Made by a program: the position numbers and the translations under genes. The notes under the pieces are model-generated. The model was not told where the DNA came from. It ran no database searches and saw only the letters and a program-made list of their open reading frames with translations. A stretch of DNA of 64,000 nt. Origin: Mansonella perstans. Taxonomy: Eukaryota; Nematoda; Chromadorea; Rhabditida; Onchocercidae. Numbering within the stretch: the first letter of the stretch is position 1; each line of letters opens with the position of its first letter. Below are positions 52,401 to 64,000 of the stretch, in pieces. The stretch lies in the NCBI GenBank assembly GCA_037074765.1, contig JBAMDO010000087.1, forward strand, positions 1 through 64,000, written 5' to 3'.

Positions 52401-55072
52401 AGAAAGTATTCGTATAATTGGGTCAATGCTTATAATTTAAATAAATCGGAAAGAAAAAATTCTAACTTCTTTGTTCCTTTCTTTTTGAAAAATTCCGCTC
52501 GTCGGCGCTGCATTTCATCTTTTTCGGTGTCACTTTTCGGCGAATCAGGCGCAATATCTGACTGAGATGACTCCTTCTCTATCTCGCTTTAAAAAAAAAA
52601 AAAAAAAAATCACTCAAAAAAGCGAATATGAATTACGTTAAATTCATGACCTCCAATATTTCTTCTATGATGCAAATCTATCAAAGAAAAGTGTTACTAT
52701 AATTTCAACAACCTAATATGATAGCCGTTCGTCAACTTCGATCCATTTATTTGGACAGATGTAACTTTCTCTTGATTTTTTTGCTTCAGTCGTTTTTGCT
52801 GATCTTCTTTCTCCTTTGCTAGCTTGGCCAACTTCTCACTGGGGCGTTCGATTATAGAAGCTATTGTTTTCTTAGATTTCTCGCTTTCCTGAACAAAATG
52901 AAACATTTGCGAATCCCAAGCGTAAACAGGACAATTAAGTCGTGTAAATGCATTTTGAAATTCTAGCAGACCAATTTCAGCAAAAAGCGAGCCAATATTA
53001 GAAATGAACCATACAACCACGAGAAACCAAAACTTCCCCCCAGAAAAAAATCAATAACGTACCTCAAATTTTCGCATTACTTTGTCAGATTGTTTATTCG
53101 GTAAAATTTGAGCTTCGCGATATAGTCTGAAAGCAGAAATTCCAAATTTACCATTGAAGAAAATGGCTTAACCTGCGCTCTACACATCCTAGACAAAAGG
53201 AATTTTCTATGCTGACATCATATATCAGCTGAAAACTACTGAAACTCTTCCTAAATAACAGCCACTGAATAGTATGCAAGGTTGTGCTCAAATTCTCTCC
53301 TCTTGCCATCCCATTTTACCCCAAAAAATCATTCTGATTCAACGATACCGTAAAATAATTTGAATTTCTTTTGCATTTTATCACCTTGTGAACTTCAAAC
53401 CAAAAATATTACATCTTATTTACTGCAAAGACAACGCAACCTTTATCAGTTTCAGTAATAATTTTTATTTCTTCGTAGGGAACAAAAAGAATAAGCTTAC
53501 CGCTGAAAAACATCGTTGAATTGCCTGTATGTACGATTAGTTGATAAAAAAAGCAATTTATTGTCAGATATAATATTTTTGTACATGTCACGGAATTTTT
53601 TGTGAACATCCGATAAAAGCTGATCTGTATAGGCAAGTTGAATAGCGCTTTGATAAACGACCTGGAAAAGGTGATTTTTTAGATTTTTCTATCATTTTTT
53701 TTTGATTTTTTAAATTTTCATTCCTCATCTCACTGTTATATTCTTATTCTTCTTGTCTTATCTTTAAAAAAATAAAAAATATTCTTTACCCAACTTGAAA
53801 ATACCCAGCTTCACGTTATGGCCGCACAGAATTTCTAAGAATGTACCGCCCTTCTTTCCTGTATTCTTGTAAACACTTACAGAGGTCATTTAACTTTCTC
53901 TGTTACTTGCAAACTATTCAAAATTTTCATTTCTTCAAGTCTTCTAAACTACGTAAGGATTTTAGCCATTTTTTCCCCTAAATTTTACCATCCTAACTTT
54001 TCGCCTTTTCTGATCATTTCAAAGTTTTCCTTTGGCTTTTCTAGATTACTTGAAAATACCCTCTACTTTTATCTCAGGTTTTTCCATGCGCCAGCAGTCG
54101 AAAATTTACGTTAAAAAAACAAGAAATTTCAATAAAGTAGTATCACTATGAAGAAAAATGAACCTACAGTAAAAACAAGCTCAAATTCATTGTCCAATTT
54201 ATATTTAATAGTTAGATCATTATGCTTGAAAACTGTCGTATTTCCACGCTCCTGAAATGCGACGTTTACTTGAACTGAACAAGTATACAAGCTGAACTGT
54301 GTACTTTCAAAAATTAATGAGTAACGAATATCTATTTCATGCATTTCAACAATAAAAAAAAGAAAGGTAGAAAATTTATTATTTCAGCGAATGTTGATTT
54401 CAATCTGCAGACAACATTTCGCAGATATTTATTGCGAAGCAATTGCCTGAGAATGGGACTAAAAAAGTTTTTCTTTCGAAACAGTTAATAAATACATCAA
54501 CTGCATGCATAAAAGATCACGTTGATGTTTTTGATAATTGCCAATTTTGAATAATGTTTTGAAATCTATAAGATTGCTGGATCCACTTTTTAGTGAGTTA
54601 GCTTAAAAGCCTCTTCTTTAGAAATTATTTGGAATACTAGAAAATATCAGCAAAACTACAAGTTATTACCAATTACATCCACCCTTTACAGAGTGAAATT
54701 AAATAGGGTTCTGAAAGCAAATATTTTAAACAAACAAAACTAGCATTAATCAATCAAATGATTTAATTTTGTACGGATAACAGGATAAGTTCACTCTTTC
54801 ATATCGTTCTCATAGCCAATTCTTTCTTTAGCCGAAATAACAAACCTCTAATTTCATCTTTTATGGCAGCCCCTAAATTTATTTTGCTTTTGCATTGCAT
54901 GTATGTTTTTTTTCTTTTTTTTTTTTTTCATTCATAATGACTGATAAAGATAAACCTGCATTAGAACTTCTCTGATCAGCTGATTGATCGAATCAGTGAA
55001 CAGTTGTCCTCCTTCTTGAAAGCACCATAACACAATGCCACCTTTACCAAAAATCGTAAATAATTCGATCAT
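49427..55072 (-). CDS. SRPRA: Signal recognition particle receptor subunit alpha
   Basis: ER-surface GTPase that docks SRP-bound ribosomes at the translocon. Exons, 5' to 3': 54956-55072, 54168-54251, 53501-53661, 53063-53126, 52713-52888, 52467-52586, 52147-52333, 51931-52013, 51510-51640, 51102-51235, 50792-50942, 50457-50624, 50146-50231, 49848-50027, 49427-49552; 655 residues, slightly longer than the usual roughly 640. The N-terminal SRX (longin-like) domain begins [18 protein letters not shown] and would bind the beta subunit. A Lys/Glu-rich linker follows, about residues 140-330. The C-terminal NG domain has P-loop GVNGVGKST about 449-457, the [12 protein letters not shown] insertion region, DTAGR about 537-541, TKFD about 606-609 and the terminal GTGQ motif. 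An acceptor (TATTTTTAG) ends 9 bases before the ATG, consistent with trans-splicing. Divergent from rbg-2; upstream of hsr-9 on the same strand. Confidence 0.97.
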
Positions 55073-56705
55073 AATGATCTACTAAAAATATTCGCTATTA
55101 ATGAAATTGAAAGCATTTGTACGATTATTAATGTAAATTCAAATGAATAGTTGCAATGTTACGCGAAGATATTTACAGATTATTGAAAACGAGATAATAA
55201 AATAATCGCGGATTTACTGGATTAACATGGATATCAGTATTGTAATCACATGTGATAATTTATTTGGCAATAAAAAAAAACGATTGTGTCTGATTTTGCA
55301 AATTCATTTTAATACACGCATATGACAAATCAAAAATTACTTAATAATCAAATTATTCTCGTAATTAAGCAATTATAAAAGAATGAAATTTGAAATAAAA
55401 GTAAATTATCAATTAGTAAAAGTTATTTTGGAAAAAGTAATATAAAATAATATACAGCAATGATAGAATTCCATGATAATCTCTAAGAATACAATGTAAG
55501 TAAATGAGAAATAACAATTTTTCCAAATTTTTCTTAAATCTTTTTTTTTTTTTTTTTTTTTTTTGACAAATTATGTAAAGCGAATCGCAACACAATTCCC
55601 ATCCCCTGGCAACAGATTATTCCGATAATCTTATCATTCTTTATCTCCTCTCCGTAATTAGTTCTATTTCCTTGAAGAAATTTCAACAAAAAATAGCCCC
55701 AAACTATCTCCGAAATTTCCCTGTCATTTTGTTACCGCGGTAAAATTCCGCATGCGCTCCTTAACACCCTCTGCTCTTGTTTCTCAACATATTTTCCTAA
55801 ACTTATCAATCTCTGTTTTTCCTGGAATTCAGCATGTTTTGAGAATTTATTTTCATATTTAACTTGACGTGAACGTTAACCGGTCAAGAGATAAATGGCC
55901 AAAACATGTTTAATGTACGCATGGTTGCGTGAATTACGTGAATTTAATGTCGTGGTATTTAAGTCTTTGGTATCTTTAACTTACGGCGACAAATTTTCAT
56001 TCAAATTTATTACATTTAATGCAATTATGAAGCAGTTACGTACATGTGATGAACGTATTCCGTAAAGGAAATATTCATATTACAGTGTATTTTACAATCG
56101 TTTTATGTTTATTTTGCTCACCTCCCACATGCTAAATCTTACATACTCTTTAAACGTTTCATTTAGAATTAAATTCATAAACATTAATTGAAAGTAAACG
56201 GTAGACGGGAATTTAAAATGAAAATGGACAATTTGAAAAGTATTTGTTGAAATTACCTGATTATCGGAGTGGAATGTAAACTGTAGAAACTCTATGGATT
56301 TATGATATTTAGGAAACACTTTGTCCTATCGAAATTTGAGCATTTATTTAAAACGGATATCATCGTTTTTTTTTTTCTTTTTTTTTATTCTTTAGAGAAA
56401 GTGAAGCAAGTACTGAGCAAAAGCAAAAATAAATTAATAATGGATTTTTACATAGCATACACTATTATAGTAAAGTCCATAAACTCGATTTTGCATGACG
56501 TAAGTTAAGTGAATACTTGCCCCTTACATAAAACGAATTACGGACAACTAATTTTTTCTTGCAAATTTTGGCTTCTATCGATAAGCTGCACGAGTATTCC
56601 AGTAAACTAATTTCAATTATACCAACTAATGATATATGTTGTGTCCATGTAAAGTATGAAAATAAAAACATTGATTTACGCGAATTTTCATATTTCAGAT
56701 ATAAA
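55073..56705. promoter_or_regulatory. Divergent intergenic region SRPRA / rbg-2
   Basis: Presumably carries both promoters. A relatively CG-rich island near 55730-55770 contains the 12-bp palindrome TTACCGCGGTAA (55732-55743) followed by CCGCATGCGCTC. A long T run lies at about 55542-55562. A polypyrimidine-AG at 56691-56698 precedes the rbg-2 start. No gene other than the two flanking ones is seen. Confidence 0.55.
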
Positions 56706-59700
56706 ATGAATAAAGACCTAAAGGAGGTATTTGCGCTTACAGAACGACAACTTCTATTGATTCAACGCTATTTTATGTCCGATGATTACGCCAATGAAAA
56801 CGGTATTCAAATTGTTTTGTTTGAATACAACCTTTCATCTGCTTTTACAGATGAAAGGTTTAATTTACATTTAGATAATATTACATATTAGATGTATTAA
56901 ATATATTCTGCTCATAAATGATGTTTCATCACACAATACGTTCGTGTTTCATCTCTCAGAATCCAAGATTTCGGCTAAACCATTCAAATCACTCTGAAAA
57001 AAAGAATAGCGAAATATATGTATAAAAAAAGCTCAGTTTATGTTTAAGTCCATTTGGGTTTAAAAATTTCCTTCGTTTTTTTGTGTAAATTGATATTTGA
57101 GTAAAATCGAATACTTCATCTCATATGCATTCGACACAGATATCAAACGTCTAGCTTTCATGTCTTGTACTAAATGCTCCTTTTAAAACAACAATTCCAA
57201 ACAATGCGTAAATCACACTAAAAAAAAGTGTCTTCAGTACAGTTTTTTGTGAAAAAAAAATTTTTTTTCAAATTTTTACAGTTGTACATTTATCACTTAG
57301 CCAAAGTGTCGCAGAACTTGTGACAGCAAGAAAAATGATTACTTTGAAAAAAATTATGTGAAATGGTAGTCGTAAATAGCAACATATTTCTATTATTTTA
57401 AATTTCTTGAAATGAAAAAATGGATACCTTTTCATTTAGTAACTAATTTTGGGAAGTTCTGCTATAATGGAAAAATAACGTTGCTTGTACTCTAATGGGA
57501 AAAGATTTTTTTTTTTCAGATCTTCCAGATTTTTTTCTTTTTTAGCCACCAACGAATTGATAAACGACGATGGTAATGATTCTAGTGCTGAAATGGATAC
57601 TGAGGATGAAGCAGGAGTTGCTGATTGGATCGATTTCGGTTCATTTGATGTGATTATTTTATATTAGTTGTTTATCATATTACCTGAAATGAACTTTGAT
57701 TATTATCTAACCAGTTTTTTTGCTTCTGATTCCATAATTTGTTGCAGTTTAAGGTTGACACTACTGATCTACGTCCTGCCCTCATTCGAAAGGAAAGTAA
57801 AAATTTCAAAAGGAGTGCCAAAAATTCGAGGTGGTTACAAGGATCGTTGATTTCTGCCATAGGCAAGTGCAAAGACAATTTAAGAAAAATAAACACCAAA
57901 GATTATTTTTATTTTCGATTGATTAGGGGTATTCGATAACTCAAAAGATTGCTACTTATTTGTTATCATTGGGGATTATGTAACTTTTCTGCTTTCACAT
58001 TCTCTGAAAAGTTTCCTAAAGTTTAATCATGGTTTTGATATATTAACTGATGCGCTGTCTTAGAACCTTCTAATTCTATTGATGGATTAGTCTGGATTTC
58101 AAATATTTTGTAGGGAATATGGATTTATTAGTTTTTGCTCATGCACAAAAACTTGTTTCAATTGAGAAGAATCCTTCAGACAATACATTTCAAATAATTG
58201 CGCAGATCAATACAGCTGATTCGGCGTGGTTTCCTCCGGTATATCAATTTCAAATTTGTGTGTAAAGTTTAAAATTTGATGAATTAACCTTTTTTTTCGA
58301 TTATTCTACGTTTCCAGTAAGCACAATAGATAATATATATTTATTTTTTAAGGCTTATATTCGTTGTTTATGTGTTCTGCCATTAAGTTGTACAAGAAAA
58401 TCAGAAACCTCGCTATATGATTGGTCGGCGATTGTTGTTGGAATGAGTAATGGATATGTCCGATTTTTTACAGAAAAAGGCTTGCTGTTACGTTCGGAGC
58501 GCATATCAGATAGGTAATTTTCGGAGCGCATATCAGATAAGTAATTAATAGGTAATGATAGGTAATTATTTAACATTTATACTTAAGAATTTTTTATACT
58601 TGTAATGTATAGAAATATATGTCAGAAAAAATTTATACTTGGAAAGTGCTTCATACATACAAAAGATCTGCAAGAAATCTATAAGTGATAGGTAACAGAC
58701 CGTATTCGATGAAAAAATTAGTGTCTCTGGAATCTGAGGATTTCCAGCAGTCTTTTAATAGTCTTTTAAATATTATGACGAAATCCCATGAATTTAAGAA
58801 CTTTTATGTTGGTTTTTTCCGTGTCTTCTACAATGAACCGTCAATTTGCAGTCCCATAGAAGAAATTCGTTTTGGAAGGTCGGTGATGGCTGGAAATCAA
58901 GAGTTAGCAGTGCTGTCACAAACCGATTTGACATGTATCGAAGGTCTTTCACTATATGTAGCGTTAAAGGCAGCGAAAAGTCAAGTATGATTTATTTCAG
59001 CCACTTTCGTTACAACTTATATTTTTTCAGTATGCCACGATTTCTACTTCATTTAGTTCTCATAACATCAGTTCTATTTGTGGGTTCAGTTTAGCTAATT
59101 TCGTAATTTTCAATTTCCCACGCAGTTCATCGTACTGGTATTCCATTATTTTTTAGTTTCTCAAAAATTTTATTCATGTAATTAGGTACCAGTTGTTTGT
59201 TGACTTCAGTGATGCTTCTCGATTTTATTAGTCATGCGAAGCAGAAATGAAGGAGAGGGAAGAATTTCGAAACTTTCTGTTTCTTGCATTAGGTAAGAAC
59301 TAGGCAAAATGAATTTTTCTTCCATTCAGCTTGCTTGCGGTGAGATGGACATTGACAAAGTAGCAGCTCATGCGAAATTAAATATTGAAAAGTTGAAGTT
59401 TGAATCTGGAGTAAAAGTAATTGATTTTGGTATATCGGGTCCACTGAAGGCAACTTGGTTCGATCTTCACAGCGCTGCAACACTTTCGCCTGAGGGTTAC
59501 AAGGTAAGGACTGAAATATGCTAAAGTTATTTTGCCGAAAATGGGACTTCTAAAGTTATCCAGGGCGATGCATTTGTGGATGATGGAGTAATTCTGGATA
59601 TTTTTTTATATGCGCCAGTGGATTCGTGATTTTAATCAAAAGTTCTTTCGAATTTGACTGCTATAAATTCACTTAGTTGGTTTAAGTTTTTGAAATTACT

Positions 59701-62700
59701 GATTTCGGAACTTTATCTTCCGGGCATTTATTATAATCTCTTAATTAACGCCTGATGTTCAGATTGAAATGTTTGTTATGTTTTGGCGATCTACTTTCAG
59801 GCGAAAATAGAACGAACGTCACTTCCGCTTTACTCTACATATGTTTTTATTGGACGGTCACCCTACATAGGTTTTGGTTGGCATACACCAGGCGCTTCGC
59901 AGAGTATTTTAAGTGATGCTTTATATGCTCTTGGAAATCAGGTATGTAAAATTTTAACTTTTTTTAAAAAAAGAAAGATGGAGAAATTAAGAATTGAAGT
60001 TTTCTTTTTTTTTTTTTTTTTTACTGAAACTAACATTTTGCTGTAGTGCAGTTTTGAACTGAAAACATTAAACTCTGCAAAAAAGATATTTCAAGCTTAC
60101 ATCGTCTGTTGTATCAAGTATGCCATCGTTTGGCGTACGTTCATTTCTGGGTGTAGGCACATCCCGGAAGGATCGTCAAACTGTTGTCGAAATTAAACCC
60201 AGTGCTGTGATACCAATGCGTTCATCTATTATTGATGACAAACGTGAAGGTGAACGCATATATATGGCACCAACAAAGTATAAACTTGCTGCAGTTACAG
60301 ATTCATTAGCGCGTGTGGCCTTAATTGATGTTAGTGGCATTACTATCCATATAACTCTCAAACATCGTGTCGAATCATTTTCACAATAACTTATGAAATT
60401 TTTTATAACGACGAACATAATAACTTATGGAATTTTTTACAACGACACTTATTTGCGGAAATAAATTGAAGAGAATTAAAAATTAAGGAAGATTTATAGA
60501 TTAGAACTCGTCATGTGGTGCGGATGTGGAAAGGATATCGTGATGCACGTTGTGCCTGGTTAGAAGGTATGTCCACATTAGACAGGAAAAGAAGTAGATA
60601 TGAACTTGAAGTACAACCATCGACTGCTTTGTTCCTGGTAATATTTGCACCAAGGCGTGGTTTACTTGAAGCTTGGAGTATGCAGGTATTTTCAATTTTC
60701 AAATTTTCTATAGATTTTCTTCTGTGGATGAGAAACGACATAATTTTTCTGATCGGATATATTGTTTACATGGGCTGAATTTAATTAGTTTATACTCAGT
60801 TCATTTCTTAATATTTGATGTGCTTTAACTTGTACCGATAAATCATAATTTGCGAGTTTAGATCCTTTCTAATCGAGAAATTTTGAAACCATTGTTAAAT
60901 GAAATTTATTACTTGACGCTAATTTTGAAACTGATTTCTCCTTTGCTTATTTCAAGAAATTAATTACGTGCCGCACGTAGTAATTAATTTATGTTCTGGA
61001 TTTTCGGACGAATCGAAATGTTGATGGAAACTTCAACATGTTGCCCTACCTAAATCTTTGCGAAAATTTCAGAATGGAGGACGAGTGTTTGCTTCAAAAG
61101 TGGATCGACATGGTCGATTAATTGGTATACCGCTACTCACTGATCAGTTATTTGGTTTTGATGAACGAGCTCCATCACAGTTATCATCCGTTTTCTTTCT
61201 ATCATCGACTGGAATTATCCATGTGAGGTTGACCAAAATTTTCAGAAATTTATAATGTTATTTATTTTGATGCGAACTTGATGTGTAAAAGCTAATCTAT
61301 TTTAAATTAATATCCGCCTCTTTAATGTCTTTTTAAGGAACTGCGGATTCCTTTCCATCGTGCATTATCGGATGAAAGTGAGTCTGCTATTCATGATTCA
61401 AGCATTATCAAAGAGGTTAGTTTATACTCTACATCCATTTTGAAGCGCATTGTTTTTTGCATAAAGCATTAGCTTGTTTTTTTCTAAGATTTGGCCACAC
61501 TGATAAAATCTATGTTATTTGGGAAAATGACCGGAAGCATAAGAAATTCTGAAAGTTCAAAAATCCGAATATTGTTACGCACAACATATGACGGAAGGTG
61601 AATTTCAGATGAATAACATGTTAAAAGATGGCATTATAGAAGATTATTCAACTTGGTTGCAATTTTTCCGTGCTCTGAAGACAACCTCCGCAATGAGAGA
61701 AAGTATGGATATTCTGTGGCGGAATTGTGACATTGATTGTTCCATGCTTGTCCCTATTATGGCTTCCGTTCTACAACATGTGCAAAGCTACCATACTGCG
61801 GTTTGGATTTCATGTTATTCGCTTCTGTTTTTAGATGTACAATTAACTTACTCCAATGATCATTTACCTTCATTTCGTACGATCTAGCAAACGGCTTCCG
61901 CTTTTCCATTCCTTTTTTCTTTTTCCATTTTTGGAGAAAAGATTCTATTAGTCCGAAATCGTCAGAATCTCGACTTAAACATTTTGTTTTAGACATAGTC
62001 TGTTTTCTTTCCCTCTCACTAGTTAAAAATTTTTAAAAGTTATCCAGGAATTTCTTTCATTCGTACGTATGAATAGTTACTTTGTTGATAATAACTGCAG
62101 AAACTGTAACGCTTCATTTTAATACATAATTTCTATTTCCAGAAGAAATCTCCAGATAATGATAATTTGGTGATTTACGTTGCTACAGTTTCACAGTTGC
62201 TTGATATTTATGTATATTTGCTTAAAGTAAACGCTGAAGAGCCGAATACGACAAGTGAGGAATTGGACAAAGTTGATATTGCTGCAAAACTCCATATCAG
62301 CAAAGAAATGTTGGATTTGTGCTTGCAGCGAATATCCGAGTAAGTTCAGACACTAAGTCTGTTATCCTAAAACTTACACAAAAATAATTGTTAGATTTTC
62401 TTAGGATTATGATGAATCACTTTTTTATTAATGATCAATTTTTTTTTGTTGGACTTTTTTTATTTTTTTGTTAACTATAGTGGTTTCTCCGTTCTAATTA
62501 ATTGATTTACCGTTTCAGCGGTCCACAGTTTCAATCTTCTGTAAATGAAGAATTGAAGGCTATATTTTTTTGCTTAGCAGTCTGTTCATATGACGATCCG
62601 TTTTCTTTTTCATATGTTTTTATGTTACGAGAAATAATGTAGCAGATATTATTTTCATGAAAAATTGCTATAAATTTTGTCGTTCAGGTACCAAGCTCAG

Positions 62701-64000
62701 AAGGATTCTGCGAAAAAGAAAAACCTTACATTTGCTGAATTTATATCACATTTTGATTTGTCTAGAGCGAATTTGGCATCTTCAAATCGGGAACGATTGA
62801 AAAACAAGTTGTTTCTTCATTGCTTTTTGATTTCATTAGAAAGCAGTTGAATAAATTTGTTAGCAGGGAAAGACACTGGTCAGTTTCAGGTTGGTTAAAA
62901 AAACTGCTGCATTCGGCGATCTTCTTTTTGATGGCGTTTTAACGGGTCGCTGTGCGATCCAACACTTTGTAGACTATCTAGTTCCACGAATTGGCTTATC
63001 AAAAGTAAGTTTTGCATAGCTTCTGAATGGTTCATATCTCCGGATTATTTTTTATTTTTTTTTTTTTCATACTTGTTGTTCATAGTTGCTTTTTAGTCAA
63101 GGTTATTTCGTTTTCCCAACTTCACCTATGAAGATATAACGACCAGATATGCTTTAGATTGTGCTGTATTATGATGTATTCATTCCTTACTTTGTTTTAG
63201 AGTGTTAAACATCTGAATAGAGCATTTTTACTGATTGTTTGAATTTAGCATTTTTTGATTTTTTTATTAGCGTTTCTGCAGGAGGATTTTGCGGATGTTC
63301 TTTGTGCATATTGGCTGAGTCCATGTGATGAACTTGTTCATCGTTTGCCATGTGTTCTAATTCTTTGTAAACATTTGTCCGCAATTGATTCTGATGGACA
63401 GTCTTGGTTAACCAAAGTGGAGCGAAATATTCTTAACAGGTTATCGGTTTTTTAGATTAGCGTCTTTTTATCAATAGTTTTTGCAGTTTATTTACAAGTT
63501 GATAACTTATTATAATCTTATTATAATGCTACCCTTTTTATGAGCAGTTATTGAATGAAGTTAGTTGTTCATTGATAAGATCTAGCGTAATATTTCCAGC
63601 CAAGAACTTGGTGCAGCTTTGACGTTATGTTTGGTTGCGCGAGCTGTCACGCTGATCCAGAAGCATTCATCAAATAAAGTTAGAGTTTTTTTTTATATAT
63701 ATATATTGTATATTATTTTATAAATGAAAGTGCATTTCGACCGATAACCACTTAGACGTAGGGAATGAAAAAATAATGATTTAGGATAGAGTTGAGGGTA
63801 TATTAAAAAAATGATGTATGAAAGAAAATATGCTATGATGAATTTTGCGAGTGTTATACTGGTAAATGTGATATTTCAGAGTAGCAGCAGTGAACTGAAT
63901 GACGAATCGCTTCATGAGGATTGGGATGAGGTGGAATTAACGGTGGAATGGTGGGATCTGCTTCTGAGACATTTGCAATGCATGATTGTTCTTAAATCAT
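56706..64000 (+). CDS. rbg-2: Rab3 GTPase-activating complex, non-catalytic subunit (partial)
   Basis: Partner of the catalytic RAB3GAP1 subunit; the complex is a Rab3 GAP and Rab18 exchange factor acting at membranes. Exons: 56706-56802, 57546-57649, 57748-57862, 58114-58238, 58353-58513, 58852-58984, 59330-59503, 59801-59941, 60096-60329, 60500-60685, 61073-61222, 61338-61415, 61609-61800, 62143-62339, 62688-62807, 62890-63004, 63282-63439, 63600-63678, 63880-64000 (continues past the window); 893 residues seen. Recognisable blocks in order: VVGMSNGYVRFFTEKG, CIEGLSLYVALKAAKSQ, KLAAVTDSLARVALID, RMWKGYRDA, FAPRRGLLEAWSMQ, IPFHRALSDE and WWDLLLRHL, matching the N-terminal propeller-like region and the start of the helical region of RAB3GAP2. 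Exon 3 ends at a GC donor. The first exon is less certain: an in-frame ATG at 56559 exists but lies upstream of the TTTCAG at 56698. Confidence 0.92.
56829..56860. repeat. Perfect 13-bp hairpin in rbg-2 intron 1
   Basis: AACCTTTCATCTG (56829-56841) is exactly complementary to 56848-56860, with a 6-base spacer CTTTTA. It lies 27 bases after the proposed exon 1 donor, so a folded intron RNA could influence that weak donor. Confidence 0.85.
57863..58113 (+). other. rbg-2: GC-AG intron in rbg-2
   Basis: The exon ends ATAG and the intron starts GCAAGT and ends TTTTGTAG. Joining gives SLISAIGNMDLLVFAHAQK, conserved in RAB3GAP2. The next available GT (four bases on) leads to a stop codon in the following exon. 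Confidence 0.85.
58493..58546 (+). repeat. 27-bp tandem duplication across an exon-intron boundary
   Basis: 58493-58519 and 58520-58546 differ at one base. The first copy contains the last 21 bases of rbg-2 exon 5 and its donor AG|GTAATT. The second copy recreates the exon end and a second donor AA|GTAATT. Splicing from the second donor would include an in-frame TAA. Confidence 0.9.
60385..60448 (+). repeat. 34-bp-period tandem duplication in rbg-2 intron
   Basis: 60385-60414 and 60419-60448 match over 30 bases with a few mismatches, within the 170-base intron between exons 60096-60329 and 60500-60685. It makes up much of that intron. Confidence 0.8.

Noticed and set aside
56559..56705. 49-codon N-terminal extension of rbg-2 from an upstream in-frame ATG
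   Set aside because: A TTTCAG acceptor at 56698 separates it from the chosen ATG and the extension matches nothing known in RAB3GAP2; still possible if the gene is not trans-spliced.
59232..59292. Possible rbg-2 exon between 58984 and 59330
   Set aside because: Good-looking AG and GTAAGA borders, but including it shifts the frame of the next exon into a stop; direct joining keeps phase 0.
62519..62640. Possible rbg-2 exon between 62339 and 62688
   Set aside because: Open after TTTCAG but without a convincing donor in the right phase; skipping it joins GA to G and gives SEYQAQKD, which fits the family alignment.

Overview
This window looks like nuclear DNA of a nematode, most likely a filarial (onchocercid) worm. 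The evidence is very AT-rich noncoding DNA, short phase-consistent introns with TTTCAG-type acceptors, acceptor-like sites just upstream of several start codons (as expected for spliced-leader trans-splicing), and a set of conserved eukaryotic housekeeping genes. The species is an inference; no sequence search was possible. I rebuilt six multi-exon genes by hand from splice sites and family homology. The five complete models are each an exact multiple of three, and the sixth keeps phase to the window edge.

Layout, left to right. 1-8700: no gene recognised; simple repeats and a degenerate 41-bp direct repeat. 8701-11357 (+): a Cdc34/UBE2R ubiquitin-conjugating enzyme (ubc-3), 7 exons, one with a GC donor. 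13689-14506 (+): LSm6, 3 exons, with an acceptor touching the ATG. 15851-31262 (-): Golgi secretory-pathway Ca2+/Mn2+ P-type ATPase (pmr-1/ATP2C), 20 common exons plus two alternative first exons about 6 kb apart. The longer first intron holds a MITE-like element. 31263-37393: gene-free, with a strongly G-poor plus-strand stretch, a 39-bp perfect palindrome and nested repeats. 37394-47121 (-): a 53BP1/HSR-9-like protein of 29 small exons, with tandem Tudor and tandem BRCT regions. 49427-55072 (-): signal recognition particle receptor alpha subunit, 15 exons. 56706-64000 (+, runs off the window): regulatory subunit of Rab3 GAP (rbg-2/RAB3GAP2), 19 exons seen.

The genes are unrelated in pathway: ubiquitin ligation, RNA decay/splicing, Golgi ion transport, DNA damage response, ER targeting and Rab activation. 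They share neighbourhoods rather than a system. LSm6 and pmr-1 are convergent. SRP receptor and rbg-2 are divergent and share a roughly 1.6-kb intergenic region. SRP receptor and hsr-9 are tandem on the minus strand. I found no rRNA, tRNA, CRISPR array, viral gene or obvious new multigene system. The most interesting items are the alternative pmr-1 N-termini, the MITE-like element, the long palindrome, two GC-AG introns and a changed Tudor cage residue in the 53BP1-like protein.
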